The notes beneath the pieces are model-generated. The model was not told where the DNA came from. It worked only from the letters and a program-made list of their open reading frames with translations, and made no database searches. A DNA stretch of 64,000 nt from an uncultured Atopobiaceae bacterium (lineage in GTDB: Bacteria; Actinomycetota; Coriobacteriia; Coriobacteriales; Atopobiaceae), in NCBI GenBank assembly GCA_934792625.1, contig CAKVON010000003.1, positions 87,291-151,290 on the forward strand, read 5' to 3'. The translations under genes and the position numbers were made by a program. Of this stretch, positions 29,370 through 37,614 are shown piece after piece (positions within the stretch are counted from its first letter, which is position 1; each line of letters starts with the position of its first letter).

Positions 29370-30170
29370 TTGCTGCACAGCCTTTGCGACGTTCACACCC
29401 ACACGCTCTACTCGCGCCACGCCTACTCCACGGTCGAGGAGAACCTTCGCGCCGCTGCCGAGAAGGGCCTCGAGCTGCTGGGCATGGCCGAGCACTTCTC
29501 GTCCATGCTCTTCCCCGAGCCGGACGTGCGCAACTACCAGTACTTCTACAACTACGCGATGCTGCCCGACACCTGGCACGGCGTCCGCCTGATGCACGGC
29601 TGCGAGGCCGACATCGTCGACTGCGACGGCAACCTGTACGGCCACGACATCTGGTACGGCCGCGGCATGACGGGCACTCCCTTCGGCGAGCCCACGTCGC
29701 TCAAGCACCTGGTGTTCAGCCGCTGCGACTACGTCGTGGCCAGCATCCACAACCCCGAGTTCACCTGGGGCCAGTCGCTTGCCGCCACCACGCGGGCCTA
29801 CGTCGGCGCGCTGGAGGACCCCAAGGTCCTGATCCTGGGCCACACCGGCCGAGCGGGCGTCCCCTTCGAGCTGGACGCCGTCCTCACGGCCGCCCGCGAT
29901 CTGGGCAAGCTGATCGAGATCAACGAGCATAGCCTCGCCGACAAGCCCGAGTCCATCGAGAAGTGCCGTCAGATTGCCGAGCGCTGCGCCGAGCTGGGCG
30001 TCCACATCAGCGTCTCGAGTGACGCGCACGCCTCGTTCGGCGTGGGCGGGTTCGACAACGCCCTGGCCATGCTGGAGCAGATCCACTTCCCGCAGGAGCT
30101 CATCGCCACGAGTACGGCGGCAACCTTCGAGCGCGCCATCCGCGACGCGCACATCCCCGCCGCCGTCTGA
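29370..30170 (+). CDS. PHP-domain metal-dependent phosphatase (YcdX-like)
   Basis: A 266-residue PHP hydrolase. The N-terminal metal motif DVHTHTLYSRHA (7-18) is followed by GMAEHFS (about 38-44), ASIHNPEF, HTGRAG and the late SSDAH motif that completes the trinuclear metal site. Relatives act on small phosphate esters or histidinol phosphate; the exact substrate is unknown. The start is an unusual TTG, supported by a near-perfect ribosome site TAGGAGG six bases upstream. A GCACTTCTCG copy lies in GMAEHFSSM. It follows the aminotransferase on the same strand and converges on exonuclease III. Confidence 0.85.
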   Translation: MLHSLCDVHTHTLYSRHAYSTVEENLRAAAEKGLELLGMAEHFSSMLFPEPDVRNYQYFYNYAMLPDTWHGVRLMHGCEADIVDCDGNLYGHDIWYGRGMTGTPFGEPTSLKHLVFSRCDYVVASIHNPEFTWGQSLAATTRAYVGALEDPKVLILGHTGRAGVPFELDAVLTAARDLGKLIEINEHSLADKPESIEKCRQIAERCAELGVHISVSSDAHASFGVGGFDNALAMLEQIHFPQELIATSTAATFERAIRDAHIPAAV

Positions 30171-30186
30171 CGCGACTCCCCGGTGG

Positions 30187-31023
30187 CTAGAGCTCGATCG
30201 TGAGCTCGACGGGGCAGTGGTCCGAGCCCATGACCTCGGGCAGGATCGACGCGCCCGTCACGCGGTCGGCGATGTCGTCCGAGACCAGGAAGTAGTCGAT
30301 GCGCCAGCCCGCGTTGTTGGCTCGCGCGTTGAAGCGGTAGCTCCACCAGCTGTAGGCGCCCTCCAGGTCGGGGTGGCGCGAGCGGAACGTGTCGGTGAAG
30401 CCCGCACCCAAAAGGTGGGTGAACCCCATGCGCTCCTGGTCGGAGAAGCCGGCGTTGCCGCGGTTGGCGCGCGGGTTCTTCAGGTCGATTTCCTCGTGGG
30501 CGACGTTGAAGTCGCCGCAGGTCACGACGGGCTTCTCCTGGGCAAGGCGGCGCAGCCACTCGCGGTAGGCGTCGTCCCAGGCCATGCGGGTGTCGATGCG
30601 CCTGAGCTCGTTCTGGGCGTTGGGCGTGTAGACGTCGACGAACCAGTAGCGCTCGAACTCCAGCGCGCAGACGCGGCCCTCGGTCGCGGCAATGGCGAGA
30701 AGTTCCTCGTCGGAGGCGGAGAGCACCTCGTGCGCCACGGGCAGCATGGCGTCGGCATGCAGGACGCGCAGCGGCTCCTCGCGGCTGAACACGGCGGTCC
30801 CGGAGTAGCCCTTGCGCTCGGCGTGGCTCCACGTGCGGTGGTAGCCCGGCAGCTCCAGGCCGAGCTTGGCCAGCTGGGCCTCCTGCAGCTTGGTCTCCTG
30901 GATCGCGAAGACGTCCGCGTCGGTCATGCGCACGACCTGCTCGAAGTCGGGGTCCTTGCGCATGACGGCGCGCAGCCCGTTGACGTTCCAGGAGACGAGT
31001 CGCAGCTCGCGGGTGTCTGACAT
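30187..31023 (-). CDS. Exodeoxyribonuclease III (ExoA/XthA)
   Basis: A 278-residue endonuclease/exonuclease/phosphatase-fold enzyme for base-excision repair at abasic sites. Motifs: SWNVNGLRA near the start, AIQETKLQ, YSGTAVFSR, VYTPNAQNEL, CGDFNVAH, and the catalytic GSDHCPVEL at the end. The frame is open further upstream through a tandem repeat, but the ATG at 31021-31023 (MSDTRELRLVSWN) gives the family length and has GAGG eight bases before it. A CTTCTCGG motif (31041) is in the upstream gap. Confidence 0.93.
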   Translation of the reverse strand: MSDTRELRLVSWNVNGLRAVMRKDPDFEQVVRMTDADVFAIQETKLQEAQLAKLGLELPGYHRTWSHAERKGYSGTAVFSREEPLRVLHADAMLPVAHEVLSASDEELLAIAATEGRVCALEFERYWFVDVYTPNAQNELRRIDTRMAWDDAYREWLRRLAQEKPVVTCGDFNVAHEEIDLKNPRANRGNAGFSDQERMGFTHLLGAGFTDTFRSRHPDLEGAYSWWSYRFNARANNAGWRIDYFLVSDDIADRVTGASILPEVMGSDHCPVELTIEL

Positions 31024-31037
31024 GTGTCTGCCTCGCA

Positions 31038-31057
31038 GTTCTTCTCGGTAGTTGCCT
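31038..31057 (-). repeat. Dispersed motif, copy upstream of exonuclease gene
   Basis: GTTCTTCTCGGTAGTTGCC resembles the copy at 1963 (TACTTCTCGGTAGGTGCC) beyond the core, including the trailing TAG-TTGCC/TAG-GTGCC. Confidence 0.55.
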
Positions 31058-31065
31058 GTTGGATG

Positions 31066-31141
31066 GCTGTCGGGCGCTGTCTGATCGCTGTCGGGTGCTG
31101 TTGGGTCGACGTCAGGCGTTGTCGGACGGCTGTCAGCCGAT
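31066..31141. repeat. Degenerate 21-bp tandem repeat
   Basis: About 3.6 copies with a 21-base period: units begin GCTGTCGGGCGCTGTC (31066), GCTGTCGGGTGCTGTT (31087), GACGTCAGGCGTTGTC (31108) and GCTGTCAGCCGAT (31129). It fills the gap between exonuclease III and the patatin gene. In the open minus frame it would encode a 7-residue repeat of the type P-D-x-D-x-T-A. Confidence 0.7.
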
Positions 31142-32149
31142 CGTGACGTAGCCGTCCCAGCCGGGCTCAGGATCGGGACCGGCGTCTCGTGAGCCAAACA
31201 GGAACTTGCGGATGCGGCCCATCTCGCGGATGGCCTGCGTGCGGCCGATCTCGTATTGCTCGCGCAGCTGCCTCGCGTTGACGGTCCCGGACGAGACGAG
31301 CATGCGCTCGGGACGGACCACCAGGATGCGCCCTGTGCGCTCGAGCTCCTCGATGCGCTCGAGCTCGGCGTTGTAGCGGCTCCAGCGCGACATCAGGGCG
31401 TCCATCATGGCGGCGTGATCGCCCGCGAGGCGCTCGTACATGCGGACCTCGCCGCGGGTGGGCGGCTGCTTGCGGTAGCCACGCGGGCGCGTGGTCACCA
31501 GCAGGATTCGGTCCCAGCCGTCGTCCTCGGCGATGCAGACGGGCAGGCCCGCGCCGTCGCCCAGGCCACCGTCGTACAGGATCCGTCCGTCCACCGCGCG
31601 CGGGCGCATCGCGCCGGGCAGGGTGGAGCTTGCGCGCACGACGTCCATCAGGCGAAGCGCACCGTCGACGTCGGCCTTGCCAAAGCGCAGGGTCGCGCCG
31701 TCGTCGCGGCGGAAGGCCTGCACCTTGACCTCGGTGCCGTTCTCGACGAACGAGTCCCAGGCAAAGGGCATGACACCCGACTCGACGGCACCCTCGTACA
31801 GCGAGTCGGCGTCAAAGTAGCCGTTGCCGCGCGCCACCGAGCGCAGCCCCACCATCGACCGGGCGGCGCCGTCGGTCATGAAGGCCTCGCGCGTGCGCAC
31901 GCGGTCCTGCGAGGCGTAGTTGACGGCGTTGCTCGCCCCGGCCGAGACGCCGCACACGTACGGGAACGAGATCCGTGCCGCGAGCAACACGTTGGCAAAG
32001 CCTGCCGAGAAGGACCCGCGGTAGCCACCGCCCTCGAAGGCCAGGGCGCAGTCGGCGACGTTGGGTTGGATGATGGGGCGTTTGGGTCGGCGGTACTTCT
32101 CGGCGGCGTCGGCGCCGGGGGAGTGGGTCTGTGATTTGCTGACAATCAT
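31133..32149 (-). CDS. Patatin-like phospholipase (RssA type)
   Basis: A 338-residue patatin-domain acyl hydrolase. The oxyanion loop FEGGGYRG is at 39-46, the nucleophile GVSAG at 67-71 (Ser69) and the partner Asp in YDGGLGDG (Asp193), giving the Ser-Asp dyad. No signal peptide. Such proteins cleave acyl chains from phospholipids or glycerides; this subgroup is common in gut actinobacteria with unknown role. ATG at 32147-32149 has GGAGG eight bases before it. The N-terminal linker (ADAAEKYRRPKRP) carries a CTTCTCGG copy (32096), and another lies at 32005. The end overlaps the tandem repeat. Confidence 0.88.
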   Translation of the reverse strand: MIVSKSQTHSPGADAAEKYRRPKRPIIQPNVADCALAFEGGGYRGSFSAGFANVLLAARISFPYVCGVSAGASNAVNYASQDRVRTREAFMTDGAARSMVGLRSVARGNGYFDADSLYEGAVESGVMPFAWDSFVENGTEVKVQAFRRDDGATLRFGKADVDGALRLMDVVRASSTLPGAMRPRAVDGRILYDGGLGDGAGLPVCIAEDDGWDRILLVTTRPRGYRKQPPTRGEVRMYERLAGDHAAMMDALMSRWSRYNAELERIEELERTGRILVVRPERMLVSSGTVNARQLREQYEIGRTQAIREMGRIRKFLFGSRDAGPDPEPGWDGYVTIG

Positions 32150-32512
32150 GGTGTCGCCTCCGGTTGGAGTCTTGCGATCTCGAGGGGGGACTCTATCACT
32201 ACGGAACGTTTGCCATATGGCGCGCGAGCCTTGGGCAAAGCGTGAGAACACTTAAACGGACGGGCACCCGCTCTCGAAGCGTCGATGGTTCAAACGATAG
32301 TTGAAGAGAAGCGCCAAGGCAGTCGGCTTACCTGGCAGGCTTATGATTTAGTATGTCGTATAAGTCATAAAACGGATTGTTGCCCATGCTAAATGGCAGA
32401 CTGTAGCTTTGGATAAGCTTCATCGGTCTGAAACAAGAGGGATTGACGGATTGACGCCGGGACATCGAGAGTGCCCTTTGCGTCGCCGTATGGACATCGA
32501 AAGGGGTTCCAA
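32150..32512. other. Upstream region of the surface-protein gene
   Basis: A 363-base gap between divergent patatin and surface-protein genes. The part 32335-32400 is markedly AT-rich compared with its surroundings. It contains TTATGA (32341-32346) and TCATAA (32365-32370) as inverted arms around GTATGTCGTATAAG. I see no ORF or RNA gene; control elements are the likely content. Confidence 0.5.
32341..32370 (+). promoter_or_regulatory. Inverted repeat / promoter region of the surface protein
   Basis: Arms TTATGA and TCATAA are separated by 18 bases that include TATAAG and a GTAT direct repeat. It lies about 145 bases before the start codon. A regulator site or promoter is likely; the binder is unknown. 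Confidence 0.4.
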
Positions 32513-34108
32513 ATGAAGCACAAACACGGCACTGGGGCCAAGCGGGGGCTGGGCGGTCGCATCGCTGCGGCTCTCATGGGCGCGGTGTGCGCCCTGTGCG
32601 TGAGTGCCACGCCGGCACTTGCCGTCGAGGCGAGCATCACCAACACTCGTACCAAAGCGACCTACAAGGACCTGGCGACCGCTACCGCCGAGGCGCAGAG
32701 CGGCGACACCATCAAGCTCGGCGAGGGTAACTACACCCTCTACGGCGTGAGCTCCGTGGGTCACACCAAGGGCAAGGACCTCACCTTCGTGGGTTCCGGC
32801 ACGGACAAGACCGCGTGGAACATTGGTGCCAAGGTCCCCAACCCCGATTACTACGGTACCGAGTACAACAGCGATTACTCGTTCGACGGCGCTGGTACCG
32901 TTACGTTCGAGAAGATGACGATGCGCTCCGCCAAGGCTGACTATCTTGGCTTTGTTCGCATCGACAACACCGTGCTCGATGGCTGCGTCGTCAACGGCAA
33001 GACGTTCTACTGGGGCTACAAGACCGCAGTGTTCAAGAACACGACGTTCAATGCTCCGAGTGGCGACTACGCCCTCTGGACGTACAGCTCGCCGGTCATG
33101 ACTTTCGACGGCTGCACCTTCAACGCCAGCGGCAAGGTCATCAACGTCTACACCGATGCCGGTGCCGGCAAGCACGACATCACCGTCAACGTGAGCAACT
33201 GCCAGTTCAACTCGACGTCGTTCTGGGGCTTGTATAAGCAGGCGTTGAATATCAACGACTCCAACATGGGGGACTTCAAGTACATCCTCAACATCACCAA
33301 AAGCTCTGCCACGGCAGAGCGCGACAACACCACCTGCTCGCAGCTCTTTGGCTTTGGTGGCAAGTCGGATAACAACACCGGCCGCACCGATGTCACCATC
33401 GATGGCGTGAAGGTGTGGTCCAACAAGACGATGCTCACCCACGACTACACCGACGGTCAGCACGAAGATAACTTCGTTGACCTGAACGACTACACGTGGG
33501 AGCAGAAGGCTGACGGCTGGTATTGCACCGGTCATGCCAAGTGCGGCTATTGCGGCCACAAGATCGCCGAGACCGTGAAGGCTACCGTCGAGAACAAGCC
33601 TGCCACCTGCACCGAGGCTGGCAAGACCACCTATACCGCCACCTTCACGCACAAGTGCTTCAAGGCCCAGACCAGGTCCGACGAGTTCCCCGCCCTCGAT
33701 CACGACTGGGGCGAGCCCGAGTACAGCTGGGCCAAGCACGACGACGGCTGGTACTGCACTGCCAAGCGCACCTGCAAGCGTGACGCCTCCCACGTGGAGG
33801 AGGAGACCGTCAAGGCCGCCTACGAGGTGACCACTCCCGCCACGACCGAGAAGGAGGGCGAGGGCACCTACACCGCCACCTTCGAGAACGAGGCCTTCGA
33901 GACCCAGACCAAGACCGAGGCCATCGCGAAGCTGCCCGTTGCGCCCAACAAGCCCGGTAAGACCGACGTCAAGCCCGCGCAGAACCAGGTCACGCCTGCC
34001 ACGCCGCAGACCGGCGACCAGACCAACCTGGCGATTCCCGTCGCCATCGCGGTCATCGGCATCGTCGTCGTGGCCGGCGCCGTGATCATCCGCAGGCGCA
34101 ACAAGTAA
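32513..34108 (+). CDS. Sortase-anchored surface protein with two C-terminal repeats
   Basis: A 531-residue secreted wall protein. Signal peptide 1-37 (basic start, hydrophobic core, cut after TPALA). Residues about 40-320 show short beta-strand patterns with many Asn/Asp/Gly turns (VTFEKMTMRSA, GCTFNASGKVI, VNVSNCQFNS), as in right-handed beta-helix adhesins. Two related repeats follow (about 329-393 and 406-472), each with W-x-DGWYCT and YTATF; Cys pairs CGYCG in the first resemble a metal knuckle that is partly lost in the second. The sorting signal is PQTGD (498-502), a membrane helix and RRRNK. ATG with AAAGGGG before it. Codons are less GC-biased than in neighbours, as in fast-evolving surface genes. 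Ligand unknown. Confidence 0.8.
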   Translation: MKHKHGTGAKRGLGGRIAAALMGAVCALCVSATPALAVEASITNTRTKATYKDLATATAEAQSGDTIKLGEGNYTLYGVSSVGHTKGKDLTFVGSGTDKTAWNIGAKVPNPDYYGTEYNSDYSFDGAGTVTFEKMTMRSAKADYLGFVRIDNTVLDGCVVNGKTFYWGYKTAVFKNTTFNAPSGDYALWTYSSPVMTFDGCTFNASGKVINVYTDAGAGKHDITVNVSNCQFNSTSFWGLYKQALNINDSNMGDFKYILNITKSSATAERDNTTCSQLFGFGGKSDNNTGRTDVTIDGVKVWSNKTMLTHDYTDGQHEDNFVDLNDYTWEQKADGWYCTGHAKCGYCGHKIAETVKATVENKPATCTEAGKTTYTATFTHKCFKAQTRSDEFPALDHDWGEPEYSWAKHDDGWYCTAKRTCKRDASHVEEETVKAAYEVTTPATTEKEGEGTYTATFENEAFETQTKTEAIAKLPVAPNKPGKTDVKPAQNQVTPATPQTGDQTNLAIPVAIAVIGIVVVAGAVIIRRRNK

Positions 34109-34122
34109 TAGGGAAGTCGCAG

Positions 34123-34141
34123 GCACTTCTCGACAGAAAGC
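34123..34141 (-). repeat. Dispersed motif, variant copy in gap
   Basis: GGCACTTCTCGACAGAAAG follows the surface-protein stop and precedes its terminator; the fourth base after the core differs (GAC instead of GGC). Confidence 0.5.
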
Positions 34142-34149
34142 GTTAGATG

Positions 34150-34174
34150 GGGCGGCCCTTCGGGGTCGCCCTTT
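34150..34174 (+). terminator. Terminator of the surface-protein gene
   Basis: GGGCGGCCC (34150-34158), TTCG tetraloop, GGGTCGCCC (34163-34171), then TTTG. One G-U pair. Confidence 0.8.
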
Positions 34175-34255
34175 GTCATGGCGGCATCGCAAAACGGGAC
34201 TAAGATTCGGGAGAGGTGCCATAGGGAGAAGTACGGTCGAGTCGGGAGGAGAGAC

Positions 34256-35008
34256 ATGGGACGAACGATCACCGATGCCGCCCAGGCGGCACGTGAACTG
34301 TCTGAGCGCGTGGCGGCAGCGGGAAGCGTCGTGTTCTTTGGGGGCGCGGGCGTGTCCACGGCGAGCGGGATTCCCGACTTCCGCAGCATCGACGGTCTGT
34401 ACCACCAGAAGTTCGACTACCCGCCCGAGACCATGCTCAGCCATGACTTCTACGAGACGCATACGGCGGAGTTCTTCGAGTTCTACCGCACGAAGATGAT
34501 CGCGCTTGGCGCCAAGCCCAACCAGGCGCACCTGAAGCTCGCCGAGCTCGAGCGCGCCGGCAAGCTCACGGCGGTCGTGACCCAGAACATCGACGGCCTG
34601 CACCAGGCCGCGGGCTCCAAGAACGTGCTGGAGCTGCATGGCTCGGTGCATCGCAACGTGTGTCGTCGGTGCGGGGCGTCCTTCTCGGCAGAGTGGGTCA
34701 TGGCCCGCGAGCACGAGGACGCCCGGGGCGTGCCGACGTGTCCCGAGTGTGGCGGGCAGATCAAGCCCGACGTCGTCCTGTACGGCGAGCCGCTCGACGA
34801 CCGCGTGATCGCCGCGGCGGTGGAGGCCATCGCGAGCTGCGACATGCTGATCGTCGGTGGCACGAGCCTGGTGGTCTATCCCGCGGCGGGCCTGATTCGC
34901 TACTTCGGCGGCGACGACCTCGTCATCGTCAATCGTGACCCCACGCCGCAGGACGCGATGGCCGATTTGGTGTGCGCGTGCGACATCGCGGCGGCGTTCG
35001 ACTTCTAG
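34256..35008 (+). CDS. NAD-dependent protein deacylase, Sir2 family
   Basis: A 250-residue sirtuin. NAD-binding GAGVSTASGIPDFRS (31-45), QNIDGLH (109-115), catalytic His127 (LHGS), and the zinc site Cys135/Cys138 with Cys161/Cys164 are all present. It removes acetyl or other acyl groups from protein lysines; in bacteria acetyl-CoA synthetase is a common target. The frame is open upstream, but ATG 34256 has GGGAGGAG directly before it. An internal CTTCTCGGCA copy (34681) is read as Ser-Phe-Ser-Ala between the zinc cysteines. Stands between a terminator and the folate gene. Confidence 0.93.
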   Translation: MGRTITDAAQAARELSERVAAAGSVVFFGGAGVSTASGIPDFRSIDGLYHQKFDYPPETMLSHDFYETHTAEFFEFYRTKMIALGAKPNQAHLKLAELERAGKLTAVVTQNIDGLHQAAGSKNVLELHGSVHRNVCRRCGASFSAEWVMAREHEDARGVPTCPECGGQIKPDVVLYGEPLDDRVIAAAVEAIASCDMLIVGGTSLVVYPAAGLIRYFGGDDLVIVNRDPTPQDAMADLVCACDIAAAFDF

Positions 35009-35054
35009 GGAGCCCGCGCGCCTGTGTGGGACGGATGGCGTCCCCGCCAGACGG

Positions 35055-35060
35055 TACAAT
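35055..35060 (+). promoter_or_regulatory. Candidate -10 box (TACAAT) for folP-folK
   Basis: GGTACAAT lies 71 bases before the folP-folK start codon, in the short gap after the sirtuin gene. Confidence 0.4.
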
Positions 35061-35131
35061 CTGACTCACGTGACGCGCCCGCCCGCGGCCGACCGCGCCT
35101 CGGGCGGCGCATTGTGGAGAGGAACCATCGG

Positions 35132-36757
35132 ATGCTCCGAGAGAACTACTCAACCTGGCACTGCGGCAAACACGAGCTGTCGCTGGTGCGTCCGCGCATC
35201 ATGGGCGTGCTCAACGTCACGCCCGACTCGTTCTCGGATGGCGGCCGCTACAAGACCGTCGACGACGCCGTTGCGCACGCGCTGGACATGCTGGACGCCG
35301 GCGCCGACATCATCGACGTCGGCGGCGAGTCCACCCGCCCGGGCTTCACCCCCGTCTCGCTCGAGGAGGAGGCCGCCCGCGTGGTGCCCGTCGTGCGCGC
35401 GCTGGTGGCCGAGGGCGCGTGCGTCTCGATCGACACGCGTCACCCCGAGGTCGCGCGCATGTGCGTGCGCCTGGGCGCCTCGATCATCAACGACGTCACG
35501 GGCTTCACCGACCCCGCCATGGTGGAGGTCGCCGCCGGCTGCGACGCCGGTTGCATCGTCATGCATGCCGGCGAGGTCGCCGAGCACCCGCACCGCATCA
35601 CGGTGACGCTGGACTCCTCCGCCGAGGCCCGCGAGCGCGCCGCCACCGCCGCGCGCGACAAGGGCCGCGACGACGACTCCGACGCCGCCGCCAAGGACGT
35701 CGATTCCGCCGAGAAGGACCTCGCTGCCGAGAAGGACGCGGGGGCAGACGCTGCTCAGCCGGAGTTCCCCGCCACGGGCGACGCGCTTGCCCTGACGATG
35801 GGCCGCTCCTCGGCGCGCGGCGTGGTGGCGCCGACCGTGCGCCTCGCGGGCAACCGCAGGTTCACCCTGCCGGAGTCCGCCCCGATCATGCGCCAGGTGA
35901 TGGGTTTTCTGGGCGACCAGGCCCGCACCCTCATGCGTGCCGGCGTCTCGCGCGACCGCATCTGCGTGGACCCGGGCCCCGGCTTCGGCAAGATGGCCGA
36001 CGAGGACGTCGTGATCCAGCGCGCCACCGCCAAGATGGCCTCCATGGGTTACCCCGTGCTGTGCGCCGTGTCGCGCAAGCGCTTCGTGGGTGCCGTCTCG
36101 GGCACCGCGCAGGTCGCGGACCGCGACCCCGCGACCGCAGGCGTCTGCCTGGCTGCGGTCTCTGCCGGTGCACGGGTTCTGCGCGTGCACGACGTGGCAG
36201 GCTGCGCGCAGGCACTTGACGGCTACTGGTCGATCGCCCATCCCGACGTCCGCCGCGCGTTCGTCTCGCTCGGCTCCAACGTGGGCGACCGCATCCACTA
36301 CCTGGAGCGCGCCTGCGAGCTGATCAACGCCATCCCGCTCACCTGCGTCGTGCAGGTGAGCCACGCATACGAGACCGAGCCCGCCTACGGCATCGCCACC
36401 CCCGTGGCAAACTGCGTGGCGGAGATCCAGACCGAGCTTTCGCCCCTCGTCCTGCTGGACGCGCTGCTGGGCGTCGAGGACCAGCTCGACCGCCGGCGCG
36501 TCCCCGGCGAGGAGGGCTACGGCCCGCGCACGATCGATTGCGACCTTGCCTGGATGGAGGGGGAGTCCCACGCCGGCCGTCGCCTGCGCCTGCCGCACCC
36601 CGGTCTGGGCGAGCGCGACTACGTGCTGGTGCCCATGGAGGACCTCATGCACGACCCGGTGCGCTTCCTGCAGCATGCCGGCGTCGACGTCCTCGCGCCC
36701 GAGGACCGCGTGGGCCATGTCCTGTCCGACCTCGGGGAGGTCGCATGGCAGCGCTAG
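35132..36757 (+). CDS. Dihydropteroate synthase fused to HPPK (FolP-FolK)
   Basis: A 541-residue fusion of two adjacent folate steps. Residues about 20-385 are dihydropteroate synthase: GVLNVTPDSFSDGG (25-38), GGESTRPGF (64-72), VSIDT, DPGPGFGK (280-287) and SRKRF. Residues about 390-541 are HPPK: SLGSNVGDR, the family's Tyr-Glu-Thr-x-P (YETEPAYG) and RTIDCDL. Between VMHAG (about 143) and IMRQVMGF (about 252) lies roughly 100 residues where relatives have a short loop; its middle is Ala/Asp/Glu/Lys-rich and holds two CCGAGAAGGAC motif copies (35709, 35727). HPPK makes the pyrophosphate substrate that FolP joins to p-aminobenzoate. ATG at 35132 follows GAGAGGA. birA overlaps the end. Confidence 0.9.
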   Translation: MLRENYSTWHCGKHELSLVRPRIMGVLNVTPDSFSDGGRYKTVDDAVAHALDMLDAGADIIDVGGESTRPGFTPVSLEEEAARVVPVVRALVAEGACVSIDTRHPEVARMCVRLGASIINDVTGFTDPAMVEVAAGCDAGCIVMHAGEVAEHPHRITVTLDSSAEARERAATAARDKGRDDDSDAAAKDVDSAEKDLAAEKDAGADAAQPEFPATGDALALTMGRSSARGVVAPTVRLAGNRRFTLPESAPIMRQVMGFLGDQARTLMRAGVSRDRICVDPGPGFGKMADEDVVIQRATAKMASMGYPVLCAVSRKRFVGAVSGTAQVADRDPATAGVCLAAVSAGARVLRVHDVAGCAQALDGYWSIAHPDVRRAFVSLGSNVGDRIHYLERACELINAIPLTCVVQVSHAYETEPAYGIATPVANCVAEIQTELSPLVLLDALLGVEDQLDRRRVPGEEGYGPRTIDCDLAWMEGESHAGRRLRLPHPGLGERDYVLVPMEDLMHDPVRFLQHAGVDVLAPEDRVGHVLSDLGEVAWQR

Positions 36758-37614
36758 AGGGGGTGGGCGGAATGCCCGAGATCGACCGCAGGGACCTCGT
36801 GGGCAGCGTGCTCGACGAGGCGAAGGAGCTCGGCCGCGAGGGCGCCGCGCACGGCACGGCAGTGCTCGCCGCGTCGCAGAAGGCCGGCCGCACTCGTGCC
36901 GGCCACGTGTGGCACTCGCCCGAGGGAGGCATCTACCTGGGCATCGTTTTGCGCCCGCAGGTGCCAATGCACTTCCTCAACGGCCTCGTCCCAGTGTGTT
37001 GCCTCGGCGTCGCCGATGCCCTGTACGCCATCGGTGCCGACGTCGCCGCCAAGTGGCCCGACGACGTGGTCGCGGGCGACCCCGGGCACGAGCGCAAGCT
37101 TGCCAGCGTGGCCTGCGAGGCGGGCTACGGCGCCGGCGGCACCTTCGCCGTGTGCGCCGTCCAGATGAATGTCGAGAAGGACGACGGGCTCGAGGACCTG
37201 ATCGCCCGTGCGGCCGACGGCACGCCCCGTCCGCTCGAGCCCGCCTACCTGCGCGACCTCGTGAGCGACGACCCCGTCTGCGAGGGTGGCGTCTGCCGCA
37301 TGGGCGGCCTGCCCGCTCCCACCCGCATCGCCGAGGTCGTGCGCGAGGGCGTCGTGGCCAGGGTCGACAACTGGGCGCTCGACGTGGCCGCCGGCCGCGC
37401 CGTGGCGGGTGCCGTCGCCCCCGTCGCCGACGAGTGGTTCGACAGGCTGCGTTGGATGAACTCCCGGGTAGAGGCACTTCTGCCCGACGGGCGCCCCTGC
37501 GCGCGCGGCAGGCTGTGCGGCCTCGACGCATGGGGTCGCGTGTCGGTCGAGCTCGACGGCGGCGAGCAGGTCACGCTCGCGCCCGAGCAGGCGAGCCTTC
37601 GCCTGGCGGACTAG
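36745..37614 (+). CDS. birA: Biotin-[acetyl-CoA-carboxylase] ligase
   Basis: A 289-residue biotin protein ligase. Biotin/ATP motifs: GRTRAGHVW (48-56), SPEGGIYL, KWPDD (103-107, usually KWPND) and the Lys of ERKLA (118). A C-terminal SH3-like domain follows (RGRLCGLDAWGRVSVELDGG). The N-terminal DNA-binding domain of repressor-type BirA is absent, so this is a pure ligase. It starts 12 bases before the folP-folK stop with GGGGAGG four bases upstream. Its stop shares the bases CTAG with the stop of convergent coaX. Confidence 0.88.
   Translation: MAALEGVGGMPEIDRRDLVGSVLDEAKELGREGAAHGTAVLAASQKAGRTRAGHVWHSPEGGIYLGIVLRPQVPMHFLNGLVPVCCLGVADALYAIGADVAAKWPDDVVAGDPGHERKLASVACEAGYGAGGTFAVCAVQMNVEKDDGLEDLIARAADGTPRPLEPAYLRDLVSDDPVCEGGVCRMGGLPAPTRIAEVVREGVVARVDNWALDVAAGRAVAGAVAPVADEWFDRLRWMNSRVEALLPDGRPCARGRLCGLDAWGRVSVELDGGEQVTLAPEQASLRLAD

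Noticed and set aside
31066..31141. CRISPR-like array
   Set aside because: The repeats are 21 bases, degenerate and directly joined with no spacers; no cas genes are present.
36538..37614. Longer upstream start for birA
   Set aside because: It would overlap folK by over 200 bases, lacks a ribosome site, and the ATG at 36745 has a strong one.
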